Assembly: GCA_964015035.1 (NCBI GenBank)
Contig: CAXHCA010000001.1
Span: 1-64,000 of the forward strand
DNA: 64,000 nucleotides
Reading direction: 5' to 3'
Source of the DNA: BQJU01 sp964015035
Lineage (GTDB): Bacteria; Bacteroidota; Bacteroidia; Chitinophagales; Saprospiraceae
Under the pieces are notes generated by a model. That model was not told where the DNA came from. It was given only the letters and a program-made list of their open reading frames with translations, and searched no databases. Below, in pieces: positions 34,821 through 42,898 of this stretch. Every line of letters starts with the position of its first letter. Positions within the stretch are counted from its first letter, which is position 1. Both the position numbers and the translations under genes were made by a program.

Positions 34821-35840
34821 ATGGAAGATCTGAAACCTAAATCATTTTGGCAACGGCCAGAGGGAGTGACTGGGATGATTTTTTTGGCAGCCTTGTTGAT
34901 CGGCGGTGGATTTTTGCTTTACACCGGGCTACCTATCATTTTGGAATTGGCTAAAAATACACTATATCTGGCATTAATGCTGGTGGCACTAGGTGCTATT
35001 GTTTATATGGTCCTGGATCCTAAAATGAGGAATTTGGTGAGCTATATGTATAAAAGTGTGATGCGTTGGGTAACAGGTTTGTTTGTGCAAATTGATCCTA
35101 TTGGGATTTTAAAATCTTATGTGGAGGATTTGAAGGACAACTTGCGTAAAATGAACAAGCAGATCAGCCAGTTGCGTGGTCAGATGCACAAATTGCAGGA
35201 GGTCATTCACAACAATAAAAAAGAAATCCAAAGCAACCTTTCTTTAGCCAGCAAGGCCAAGGAAACCAATAAGCAGGCCATTATGATCCTCAAATCCCGG
35301 AAAGCGGGGCGCTTGAAGGAATCCAACCTTCGCTTGGAGGACTTGTATCGGAAGATGGAGGTTTTGTATCGGGTATTGACAAAAATGTACGAAAATTCTC
35401 AAATCCTGATGGAGGACATCAAGGATCAGGTAGAAGTTAAAGAACAAGAACGAAAGGCCATTCACGCCAGTAATAATGCCATGAAGTCTGCAATGAGTGT
35501 CATATCCGGTGATCCTGATAAACGCGCTATGTTTGATATGGCTATGGAAGCCATTACTGAAGATGTGAGTCAAAAAGTGGGAGAGATGGAACGCTTTATG
35601 GAAATGTCCGCTAATTTCATGCAATCGGTTGATCTTCAGAATGGTATTTTTGAGGAAGAGGGGTTGAAGATGTTGGAGAAATGGGAGCAGGAAGGCGTTT
35701 CCTTGATCCTTGGTGAAGAAAAACAGACCTTACTTTCTCAGGCCAATAGTGATAATGATGTACTGGATTTAAATGCTCCGATTAAAGAGCCCATTCGGGA
35801 ACCCGGACATCGGAACCAATACGATAACTTTTTCGAGTAG
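34821..35840 (+). CDS. Uncharacterised membrane-anchored coiled-coil protein
   Basis: A 339-residue protein with two N-terminal membrane helices (about 17-36 and 42-66, separated by GLPIILELAKN), then a cytoplasmic-looking amphipathic stretch, and from about 95 to 260 long coiled coils (LRKMNKQISQLRGQMHKLQE; MEVLYRVLTKMYENSQILME). The helical part recalls PspA/IM30 proteins in size and in the run of charged heptads, but I see no diagnostic PspA motif, so that is only an analogy. Residues 265-339 are acidic and probably disordered. Middle gene of the operon, 38 bases before the SBP-OmpA fusion. Confidence 0.8.
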   Translation: MEDLKPKSFWQRPEGVTGMIFLAALLIGGGFLLYTGLPIILELAKNTLYLALMLVALGAIVYMVLDPKMRNLVSYMYKSVMRWVTGLFVQIDPIGILKSYVEDLKDNLRKMNKQISQLRGQMHKLQEVIHNNKKEIQSNLSLASKAKETNKQAIMILKSRKAGRLKESNLRLEDLYRKMEVLYRVLTKMYENSQILMEDIKDQVEVKEQERKAIHASNNAMKSAMSVISGDPDKRAMFDMAMEAITEDVSQKVGEMERFMEMSANFMQSVDLQNGIFEEEGLKMLEKWEQEGVSLILGEEKQTLLSQANSDNDVLDLNAPIKEPIREPGHRNQYDNFFE

Positions 35841-35878
35841 GGAGGTCAGTCCAAAAAACAAAACAACAAAAATATATC

Positions 35879-37420
35879 ATGGCAGGACGTTTAACCACTT
35901 TTTCAAAATTCCTGATTACCTTAATCATTGTAGCAGCTGTATTTTTTGGGTTTCAATACTTGAGAAATAGTGGCATGTTAGAAAGTGCAGGCATTGATGG
36001 GACCGAATCTAGTGATGATTCCTCAAATTTTACCGGCGATGATGATGTCATCAAAGTTGGTGTGGTCACTTGGGGCGGTTATGCCGGCGGGCAATATTTC
36101 AATGAAGGATTCAAAGCCAGTACTCAATCTCGCTTTTACAAGGACTACGGCCTCAAAGTAGAGTTTGTAGTCAACGATGATGTAGATGCCTCTTTAAATG
36201 CCTGGAAAAGTGGTGACATCGATGTGCACTGGTATACTATTGATGCTTTTCCAACGATTCTGAAAGGATTGGAAGCCTATAATCCGGTAGTGCTCTGGCA
36301 AGCCGACTGGTCGCGTGGCGGTGATGCAATTGTTGCTCGTCGTGGCATCAACAGTGTAGGCGACTTGAAAGGAAAAAAGATTGCGGTGGCTGAATTGACA
36401 CCTTCTCATTCTTTTCTACTTTGGTTGCTCGATGCCGGTGGATTAAGTGCCTCAGACGTACAGATTATTAATTCAGGAAATGCCATTGACGCGGCCGCGG
36501 CCTTCAAAAGTCAGGAAGTGGATGCGGCTGTAGTCTGGAGCCCGGATGATGAAGCTTGTATTCGTGCTGTCTCCGGATCGAAGGTGCTGGAAAGTACCCG
36601 TTCGGCATCCAATATTATTGCCGATATTTTCTTTGCTAAGCGCGAATTTGTGGACAAAAACCAAGATAAACTCCAGAAGCTTTACGAAGGCTGGATGAAG
36701 GGCGCCGCCGAAATTAATGGTTCGGCTGCAGCCAGACAAAAAGCCGTGAAGATTCTATCCGATGGTTTGGGGATCCCAGAAACTGATGCAGATATTGCCA
36801 TCAATAATGTACGCTTGGTGACCCATGGTGACAACCTCAATTTCTTTGGGTTGAATACCGATTATAAAGGTGTTAATGGAAATGGCTTATTCTTAAGAAT
36901 GGCCAATGAGTATAAAAAATTAGGATTTTTGGAAGGTAGTGTGCCGAACTGGCGAAGCGTTTCTTACCCTGGTTTTGCTCAGCGATCCAGCTTGAGTGGA
37001 CCGGAAAACCAGGCTGAAGGTCAAAAAGAATTTACGAAAGTTACCGAGGATGAGGCTAAAAGCAAGGAGGCTATTGCTACAAAGCAGGTGAGTATCACCT
37101 TCCGAACGGGTGAACATACCCTGGATGAAAACGCGAAATACATCATTGATAAGGAATTTGTAGATATTGCCAAGGCTTTTGGCAATGCCCGGATCCGAAT
37201 CGAAGGCAATACCGACAATCGAGGTAGCCGTGCTACCAATGTGAAATTGTCTAAAATGCGTGCGCAGGCTGTAGCCAATTACCTGACTCGGGAACACAAT
37301 ATGTCTCCTAACCGATTTATTGTGGTTGGTAACGGCCCAGATAAGCCGGTTGCCTCTAATGATTCCGAAGAAGGGCGTGCCAAAAATCGCCGTACCGACT
37401 TCCAATTGGTGCGTGATTAA
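35879..37420 (+). CDS. Solute-binding domain fused to an OmpA peptidoglycan-binding domain
   Basis: A 513-residue fusion. One N-terminal membrane helix (residues 8-27, FLITLIIVAAVFFGFQYL) anchors it in the inner membrane, and an acidic Ser/Asp linker follows. Residues about 55-340 are a periplasmic solute-binding domain of the NMT1/phosphonate-binding type (VGVVTWGGYAGGQ; DVHWYTIDAFPTIL; VGDLKGKKIAVAELTPSHSFLLW). Residues 395-513 are an OmpA-like domain (TFRTGEHTLDENAKYII; GNTDNRGSRATNVKLSKMRA; AKNRRTDFQ) with the conserved Asp and Arg that hold diaminopimelate. No ABC permease or ATPase is encoded nearby, so it is more likely a sensor or tether than a transport component. Function unknown. 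Confidence 0.88.
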   Translation: MAGRLTTFSKFLITLIIVAAVFFGFQYLRNSGMLESAGIDGTESSDDSSNFTGDDDVIKVGVVTWGGYAGGQYFNEGFKASTQSRFYKDYGLKVEFVVNDDVDASLNAWKSGDIDVHWYTIDAFPTILKGLEAYNPVVLWQADWSRGGDAIVARRGINSVGDLKGKKIAVAELTPSHSFLLWLLDAGGLSASDVQIINSGNAIDAAAAFKSQEVDAAVVWSPDDEACIRAVSGSKVLESTRSASNIIADIFFAKREFVDKNQDKLQKLYEGWMKGAAEINGSAAARQKAVKILSDGLGIPETDADIAINNVRLVTHGDNLNFFGLNTDYKGVNGNGLFLRMANEYKKLGFLEGSVPNWRSVSYPGFAQRSSLSGPENQAEGQKEFTKVTEDEAKSKEAIATKQVSITFRTGEHTLDENAKYIIDKEFVDIAKAFGNARIRIEGNTDNRGSRATNVKLSKMRAQAVANYLTREHNMSPNRFIVVGNGPDKPVASNDSEEGRAKNRRTDFQLVRD

Positions 37421-37443
37421 ACCTATTGATTGACAAGCTCACA

Positions 37444-37480
37444 ACAGATGCCCGGCGTACTAATAACGTTGGGCATCTGT
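37444..37480 (+). terminator. Hairpin terminator after the SBP-OmpA operon
   Basis: ACAGATGCCC pairs perfectly with GGGCATCTGT, and GGCGT/ACGTT can extend the stem with wobble pairs. Only a short T-rich stretch (CGTTTGC) follows, so termination is likely but may be incomplete. Confidence 0.5.
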
Positions 37481-37570
37481 CGTTTGCAACAGCAGCGGTT
37501 TTTCTCTTTCTGATCAATTATTCTTTTTCGTGATATGTAATAAGTTACAACTGGTTTTCGTTCTGCCTGT

Positions 37571-38086
37571 ATGAAAAAATTACTACTGATTTTACCTGCG
37601 ATACTGTTACTGAATTTTTTGAATGCCCAATCGTACAATACCACCTTAGGCATGCGGATGGGTACGGATTGGGGAGTTAGTGTACAACACCGCATACTGA
37701 AAAAAACGACTATTGAAGCTATCATACAATCCAGCTTTTCGAGGGAGGAAGCCATTGTTACCCTACTTGCAGAGCAACACAACCCGGTGATCAGCCGCCG
37801 CTTTAACCTTTATGTAGGCGGAGGTATCCACAAAGGATGGCTGACCCCGGAAGAAGGAGTAGAGGTAAAAGATCCCTTTGGCATTACTGCCATTTTTGGA
37901 CTGGAATTTACCCTGGCACGCCTCAATCTTTCCTATGATTTTAAACCTGCTGTCAATCTAATAGGCGGAGAAAAGCGCATCTATTCGCAAACGGCCTTTT
38001 CGCTGCGCTACGTGCTTTTTAAGAAAAAGAAATATGCTTATGAGAAGAACAAGAAGAAGAGCTGGCAGTTTTGGAAGAAGGAGTAG
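37571..38086 (+). CDS. Uncharacterised exported protein, probable outer-membrane beta-barrel
   Basis: A 171-residue protein with a clear signal peptide (MKKLLLILPAILLLNFLNAQ). The mature part alternates short amphipathic strands (TTLGMRMGTDWGVSVQHRI; FNLYVGGGIHKGW; ALRYVLF-like ending), as in small outer-membrane barrels of Bacteroidota. The tail is very basic (KKKKYAYEKNKKKSWQFWKKE), which is unusual for a barrel and may face the periplasm. It lies between the SBP-OmpA operon terminator and tRNA-His and is probably transcribed alone. No function can be assigned. Confidence 0.65.
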   Translation: MKKLLLILPAILLLNFLNAQSYNTTLGMRMGTDWGVSVQHRILKKTTIEAIIQSSFSREEAIVTLLAEQHNPVISRRFNLYVGGGIHKGWLTPEEGVEVKDPFGITAIFGLEFTLARLNLSYDFKPAVNLIGGEKRIYSQTAFSLRYVLFKKKKYAYEKNKKKSWQFWKKE

Positions 38087-38164
38087 GAGATACCCCGTTG
38101 GAGAACTGCGAGTACATACGTCAAATAAACTTTTGATTTTAATAAACTCTTTTGACTAAACTAT

Positions 38165-38194
38165 TTTGCTTTTTTAGGAACTTTTTTAACTTTG
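38165..38194 (+). promoter_or_regulatory. tRNA-His promoter
   Basis: TTTG (38165-38168), an 18-base spacer and TAACTTTG (38187-38194) match the Bacteroidota consensus exactly. Predicted start is near 38201, about 20 bases before the tRNA. Confidence 0.75.
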
Positions 38195-38221
38195 CATCGC
38201 TTTAAAATAAAGCATTAACTT

Positions 38222-38296
38222 GGTGATTGTAGCTCAGTTGGTTAGAGCGCTGGATTGTGGTTCCAGAGGTCGCCGGTTCAAATCCGGTCAGTCACC
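38222..38296 (+). tRNA. tRNA-His (GTG)
   Basis: A full cloverleaf. The acceptor GTGATTG pairs with CAGTCAC (one G-T pair), preceded by the extra G at -1 (38222) opposite C73, the hallmark of tRNA-His. The anticodon arm is CTGGA-TTGTGGT-TCCAG with anticodon GTG. The T arm contains CCGGTTCAAATCCGG. Confidence 0.95.
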
Positions 38297-38303
38297 CAAA
38301 AGT

Positions 38304-38345
38304 AAAGCCGGATTGTTGATTCATCAACGATCCGGCTTCTTTTTT
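38304..38345 (+). terminator. Rho-independent terminator after tRNA-His
   Basis: AAGCCGGAT-x-GTTGA-TTCA-TCAAC-x-ATCCGGCTT forms a long stem with a small internal mismatch, followed by CTTTTTT. It terminates the tRNA transcript and, in the other direction, may help to end lptE. Confidence 0.85.
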
Positions 38346-38367
38346 ACCCATCTCGGCTTTTCTGATT

Positions 38368-38868
38368 TTACCAGCTGGTAAATGCCTTATTAAAGATATC
38401 CTCCATCATTTGATCAATGATCGCCTCTTGGGCCTCATCTTCAACGCTGGCAAAGGTGGTGTTGCTGGGAAAGTCAAAGAAGAAGGAGAAATTACTTTTC
38501 CAACTTTTATCTTCGTATTTATTGTTGATGTATTCAATCGCTGTCACAATCGTCAGGCGTGAAATAGCGGTGGTTTCGTTGGGTTGGGGGGCTTCTGACG
38601 TTACCCGATAATCCACTATCTTTCCAATAAATTCTATATCGGGATTGGTCTCTGACCAAGTCAGCTTGGATTCTGTTCTGATTTTTTCCCTGAGGGCTTC
38701 CCTAATCGTTTGATTGAGAATCGGAGGCGCATTATCCGCGTTATTGTCAAATTGTGAGACATAGTAGGTATTGGTATCACTTGGAATGTCGATACCTCGG
38801 AAGGAATAACAACTGGAAGTCATTAAGAATATAACCAGACAAACAAACAGTAATAATCTTTGATACAT
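38368..38868 (-). CDS. lptE: LptE-like LPS assembly lipoprotein
   Basis: A 166-residue lipoprotein of the LptE (LPS-assembly lipoprotein) family as found in Bacteroidota. The lipobox is TSSC, preceded by LLFVCLVIFLM. YSFRGIDIPSDTNTYYVSQFDN is the family's N-terminal signature, and the IEFIGKIVDYRVTSEAP strand follows. LptE plugs the LptD barrel and guides LPS to the cell surface. The start MYQRLL at 38868 was preferred over an ATG four codons upstream because it directly opens the signal peptide; either is possible. Its place downstream of the sigma-54 activator and miaB is a conserved arrangement in the phylum and supports the call. Confidence 0.85.
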   Translation of the reverse strand: MYQRLLLFVCLVIFLMTSSCYSFRGIDIPSDTNTYYVSQFDNNADNAPPILNQTIREALREKIRTESKLTWSETNPDIEFIGKIVDYRVTSEAPQPNETTAISRLTIVTAIEYINNKYEDKSWKSNFSFFFDFPSNTTFASVEDEAQEAIIDQMMEDIFNKAFTSW

Positions 38869-38971
38869 GGTACAGCGCATAAATGGTGATGATGGTAAAT
38901 TGAATCAAAAGATAACGCTAAACAGAAGAAGTAACTTATAAGAACTGGAGTCATTAACGGTTTATTGACCT

Positions 38972-40273
38972 TTATTCCAAGTCAAACTCCTTGATTTTCC
39001 GGTAGAGCGTCCGTTCTGAAATGCCCAAATCCTGGGCGGCTTCCTTGCGTCGTCCACTGTGTTTTTTAAGGGCTTTTTTGATCAATTCCCTGGTATTTTC
39101 CTCAAGTGACAGGTTCTCCTCTACCACTTCCATGTCGTCATAATGCGATTGATCATTGTTGTCGAGAATAATGGGTTTGTACTGGCTGGAAGAGGCTTCC
39201 TCTTCCTCAGGTTTTTCATGGTGGTTGAGGATTTCCTGTAGATTTTGTTCCGAGCTATGAGTCGCGGTTGGTGTAGAGGATGTGCCGGTAGAAATTTGTA
39301 AGGACCGGATGCTTCTCAAATCTGATACCCGCAAATCATTACTTTTGATGAGCTCAAATACCAACGATTTTAAGTCATTTAAGTCGCCCTTCATGTCAAA
39401 GAGCAGTTTGTAAAGAATTTCCCGCTCTTGGAAGTTACCCCCATCATTGCCATTGGTTTCAGGGATCATGGGCAAGTTCCGTTGTGTAATATTGGGCAGT
39501 AATTGCATGAGGCGCTCACCGCCGATGATGCGTTCTTCAGAAAGTACGGAAACCTGTTCAGCTACATTTTTCAACTCCCGAATATTGCCGGGCCAAACGT
39601 AGTTTTCCAATAATCGCTGGGCTCTTTCGTCCAATTGTATCGGAGTAGTCCGATATTTTTCAGCAAAGTCTATGGCAAACTTTCGAAAAAGCAAATAGAT
39701 ATCTTCCCGACGTTCCCGAAGTGGAGGCAACTCAATCGGTACAATATTTAACCGATAGAACAGATCTTCTCGAAATTTATTTGATTTGATCTTTTCCGCA
39801 AGTTCCACATTGGTAGCGGCGATAATTCGGACATCCGTTTGTTGCACCTTGGAAGACCCCACTCTTATGAATTCCCCGGACTCTAAAACCCTCAACAAAA
39901 AAGCTTGGGTGTCTAGCGGCATTTCGCCAATTTCATCCAAGAAGATGGTTCCACCATCATAGGTTTCAAAATAGCCCTTTCGCTCACCCGTTGCACCGGT
40001 AAAAGCACCTTTTTCGTGACCAAACAACTCTGAATTGATAGTCCCTTCGGGGATAGCACCGCAGTTGATGGCGATAAACTTATTGTGCTTTCGGGCGCTA
40101 TTGTCGTGAATGATCCGTGAGAAAATTTCCTTACCAACACCACTTTCACCGGTAATCAGAACAGACAGATCGGTATTTGCTACACGTAGGGCGGTATTCA
40201 ATGCCCGATCAAGAGCACCGGATCGGCCGATAATGCCGTAGCGTTGTTTGATGCTTTGTAGGTTAGTACTCAT
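38972..40273 (-). CDS. Sigma-54-interacting AAA+ transcriptional activator without receiver domain
   Basis: A 433-residue enhancer-binding protein that uses ATP to open sigma-54 promoters. Walker A is GESGVGKE (42-49), the sigma-54 contact loop is GAFTGA (89-94), Walker B is GGTIFLDE (108-115), and the R-finger region is RLNIVPIELPPLRER. A Fis-type helix-turn-helix closes the protein (AAQDLGISERTLYRKI). There is no N-terminal receiver or GAF domain, so activity may be constitutive or controlled through the ~100-residue linker (about 270-390), which is Ser/Thr/Glu-rich. It lies between miaB and lptE. Targets are unknown. Confidence 0.92.
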   Translation of the reverse strand: MSTNLQSIKQRYGIIGRSGALDRALNTALRVANTDLSVLITGESGVGKEIFSRIIHDNSARKHNKFIAINCGAIPEGTINSELFGHEKGAFTGATGERKGYFETYDGGTIFLDEIGEMPLDTQAFLLRVLESGEFIRVGSSKVQQTDVRIIAATNVELAEKIKSNKFREDLFYRLNIVPIELPPLRERREDIYLLFRKFAIDFAEKYRTTPIQLDERAQRLLENYVWPGNIRELKNVAEQVSVLSEERIIGGERLMQLLPNITQRNLPMIPETNGNDGGNFQEREILYKLLFDMKGDLNDLKSLVFELIKSNDLRVSDLRSIRSLQISTGTSSTPTATHSSEQNLQEILNHHEKPEEEEASSSQYKPIILDNNDQSHYDDMEVVEENLSLEENTRELIKKALKKHSGRRKEAAQDLGISERTLYRKIKEFDLE

Positions 40274-40313
40274 GTATACTTTTCAGTGTCCTGTATGCAA
40301 ATTGCACAGCAAA

Positions 40314-41762
40314 TTATTGGATGGCCTCCAATGTTGGTTCAGTGATCAGCCCCCGCAGGGTAGCACTGGAAGCTTCAGTAATATTCACATGAATGTAATC
40401 GCCCGGTTTAAGGCCTGCTTGTTTGGGAAAAACAACCATCTTATTTTGAGAATTTCTTCCCTTAAACTCTTGATCAGACTTCTTTGAATCTCCTTCGATC
40501 AATACTTTAAATGTTTTACCGATATCACCTTGATTGTGGCGGAAAGACACTTGGTTTTGCAGACGGATAACCTCGGAAAGGCGCCGTTTTTTTACCTCTA
40601 AGGGGATGTCGTCTTCGTATTTTTTAGCCGCTAGAGTGCCCGGACGTTCGGAGTAGAAAAACATGTATGACATACTGTAGTTGGCAAATTCAATCATACT
40701 CAGTGTATCCTGGTGTTCTTCCTCTGTTTCTGTACAAAAACCTGTAATGATATCAGATGAAATGGCGCAATCGGGAATAATGCGGTAGATACTTCGAATT
40801 TTTTCCATATACCAATCTCGGTCGTACGTGCGATTCATTAAATCTAATATCCGACTATTGCCTGACTGTACGGGAAGATGGATGTAATTGCAAATATTTT
40901 CATAGCGAGCCATGGTATGCAATACATCATCGGTAATGTCCTTGGGGTGGGATGTCGAAAAGCGTACTCGGAGGTCGGGATGTACCTGTGCCACCATTGC
41001 CAATAGATTGGCAAAATTGACTTTTTCTTCCGTTTCCGGATTGGCCCATTTGAAAGAATCAACGTTTTGCCCCAACAAGGTCACTTCTCGGTAACCCCTG
41101 TTATATAGGTCCGTGGCTTCTGCAACAATGCTGAATGGATCACGACTGCGCTCACGACCTCGGGTAAACGGGACTACGCAAAAGGAACACATATTGTCAC
41201 AGCCTCGCATAATAGAGATAAACGCGGTTACGCCATTACTATTGAGCCGCAATGGACTGATATCGGCGTAAGTTTCTTCCCGGGAAAGAAATACATTGAT
41301 TCCCTTATCGCCTTCCTCCGCGGTCGAGAGCAATTTGGGCAGATCGCGGTAGGCATCGGGGCCAATGACCAAATCAACCAGCTTTTCTTGGTCCAGCAGC
41401 TTGGTTTTCAGACGTTCAGCCATACAACCCAATACACCCACCAAGGTTCCGGGTTTCTCCGCCTTGACTTTGTCAAAAATGCGCAGGCGTTTCCGAACGG
41501 TTTCCTCTGCCTTTTCACGGATAGAACAAGTGTTGATCAAAATCAAATCCGATTCTTCCATATTGCGGGTCGGCTGATAACCAATTTCTGAAAGGACAGA
41601 AGCCACAATTTCACTATCACTAAAATTCATTTGACAACCGTAGCTCTCAATATAGAAGCGCTTGCTACTATCTGTTGAAGCTTCCTTAAAGAATACTTCT
41701 CCTTGCCGTTCGGTCTCAATCTTCCTGTTCAGTCCCTCCAAAGTGGGATTGTCATTGTACAT
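40314..41762 (-). CDS. miaB: tRNA-2-methylthio-N6-dimethylallyladenosine synthase
   Basis: A 482-residue radical-SAM methylthiotransferase that adds the 2-methylthio group to i6A37 in tRNAs reading UNN codons. The N-terminal domain ligates the auxiliary 4Fe-4S cluster through Cys43 (YGCQMN), Cys79 (NTCS) and Cys113 (LGCMAE). The radical-SAM cluster is Cys188, Cys192 and Cys195 (CDNMCSFC). A C-terminal TRAM domain (GDYIHVNI) binds RNA. MRGCDNMCSFCVVPFTRGRERSR-type spacing distinguishes MiaB from RimO and MtaB. First gene of a minus-strand cluster with the sigma-54 activator and lptE. Confidence 0.96.
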   Translation of the reverse strand: MYNDNPTLEGLNRKIETERQGEVFFKEASTDSSKRFYIESYGCQMNFSDSEIVASVLSEIGYQPTRNMEESDLILINTCSIREKAEETVRKRLRIFDKVKAEKPGTLVGVLGCMAERLKTKLLDQEKLVDLVIGPDAYRDLPKLLSTAEEGDKGINVFLSREETYADISPLRLNSNGVTAFISIMRGCDNMCSFCVVPFTRGRERSRDPFSIVAEATDLYNRGYREVTLLGQNVDSFKWANPETEEKVNFANLLAMVAQVHPDLRVRFSTSHPKDITDDVLHTMARYENICNYIHLPVQSGNSRILDLMNRTYDRDWYMEKIRSIYRIIPDCAISSDIITGFCTETEEEHQDTLSMIEFANYSMSYMFFYSERPGTLAAKKYEDDIPLEVKKRRLSEVIRLQNQVSFRHNQGDIGKTFKVLIEGDSKKSDQEFKGRNSQNKMVVFPKQAGLKPGDYIHVNITEASSATLRGLITEPTLEAIQ

Positions 41763-41797
41763 TGCCTAGAATTTTATCCGGAATTAAATTTGAAGCG

Positions 41798-41805
41798 CAA
41801 AGATA
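41798..41805 (-). promoter_or_regulatory. -7 box for miaB
   Basis: CAAAGATA on the plus strand is TATCTTTG on the minus strand, an exact TAnnTTTG match, 36 bases upstream of the miaB start. A TTTG lies 23 bases further up, slightly more than the usual spacing. Confidence 0.5.
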
Positions 41806-41935
41806 GAACTTTTAGCGCACAATTGTGACAAAATGTCAGTTAAATTCGCTTCTATTAGAACCACTGACAAACAATTAAGTTGAGAAGGGCTTCCCAATTT
41901 TTTTCTTACCAGAAGGGGGAAAAGAAATGATTATT

Positions 41936-41943
41936 TACCTTTG
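41936..41943 (+). promoter_or_regulatory. -7 box immediately before the DUF368 gene
   Basis: TACCTTTG matches TAnnTTTG exactly and ends only five bases before the ATG at 41949. If used, transcription would begin at or next to the start codon and give a leaderless mRNA. No -33 TTTG at the right distance was found. Confidence 0.4.
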
Positions 41944-41948
41944 CTGGC

Positions 41949-42896
41949 ATGGAACAACAAAAGTCAAAAATCAGCCTTTTTTTTAAAGGCATGGCCATGG
42001 GCATTGCAGAAGTCATTCCCGGTGTTTCGGGGGGCACCATTGCCTTTATTACTGGTATTTACGAACGCCTGATTGATGCGATCAAAAATATACTCGGTCC
42101 GAATGTCATCAATGCTTTGCGCAAAGAAGGGGTCAGAGCGGCCTGGAATGCAGCAGATGGTAATTTCTTGATCTTCTTGCTGGCGGGCATGGCCACTGGG
42201 TTGATTTCAGGTATTTTTGGCGTCACTCATCTTTTGGAAGCCTATCCACCTCTACTGTGGGCCTTCTTCTTTGGTTTAATCATTGCCTCTTGTATTTATA
42301 TTGGTAAAAAAGTAAAAAAATGGGGCCCAGCGGAAGTCATCTGCCTTATTGCTGGCACGGCATTAGCTTATTGGATCACGGTAGCCAACCCAGGGCAGGG
42401 GAGTCATTCACTCCTCGCAGTCTTTATAGCAGGTATGATTGCCATTTCGGCCTTGATCCTGCCAGGTATTTCGGGAAGTTTCATGCTGTTGCTAATGGGG
42501 ATGTATACCTTTATTATACCTACGGTGAAAACCGCTTTGAAAACGCTTGACACCCAAAGTTTGATGGTTGTTGCTGTTTTTGCAGTGGGGTGTTTGGTGG
42601 GATTGGCATTGTTTTCCCGGATTTTGTCTTGGACTTTTAAAAAGTTTCACGATCCCACCTTAGCAATATTGACGGGGTTTATGGTGGGGTCGCTCAATAA
42701 AATCTGGCCTTGGCGCAATGTGCTGGAGTATCGCACCAATAGTAAGGGAGAGCAGGTTCCTTTTATTGAAGAAAACGTATTGCCAGCCCATTATGATGGC
42801 GAAGCTTATTTTATCTGGGCCATTATATTAACGATCGTTGGTTTTATATTGGTATTTTTGTTGGATGGATTCGGAAAGAAGGCTGACTTTGAATAA
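41949..42896 (+). CDS. DUF368 membrane protein, PopT-like polyprenyl-phosphate transporter
   Basis: A 315-residue protein with about eight membrane helices. The family signature is at the N-terminus: GMAMGIAEVIPGVSGGTIAFITGIYERL, repeated in degenerate form as AISALILPGISGSFMLLLMGMY near residue 165, which suggests an internal inverted repeat. DUF368 proteins have been shown to recycle undecaprenyl phosphate across the inner membrane (PopT), needed for cell-wall and O-antigen synthesis. It starts a plus-strand group with aroE (2-base gap) and proline dehydrogenase. Confidence 0.88.
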   Translation: MEQQKSKISLFFKGMAMGIAEVIPGVSGGTIAFITGIYERLIDAIKNILGPNVINALRKEGVRAAWNAADGNFLIFLLAGMATGLISGIFGVTHLLEAYPPLLWAFFFGLIIASCIYIGKKVKKWGPAEVICLIAGTALAYWITVANPGQGSHSLLAVFIAGMIAISALILPGISGSFMLLLMGMYTFIIPTVKTALKTLDTQSLMVVAVFAVGCLVGLALFSRILSWTFKKFHDPTLAILTGFMVGSLNKIWPWRNVLEYRTNSKGEQVPFIEENVLPAHYDGEAYFIWAIILTIVGFILVFLLDGFGKKADFE

Positions 42897-42898
42897 CT

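Noticed and set aside
34821..35840. Calling the membrane coiled-coil protein PspA/IM30
   Set aside because: Coiled-coil content is similar, but PspA has no membrane helices and no family motif was found.
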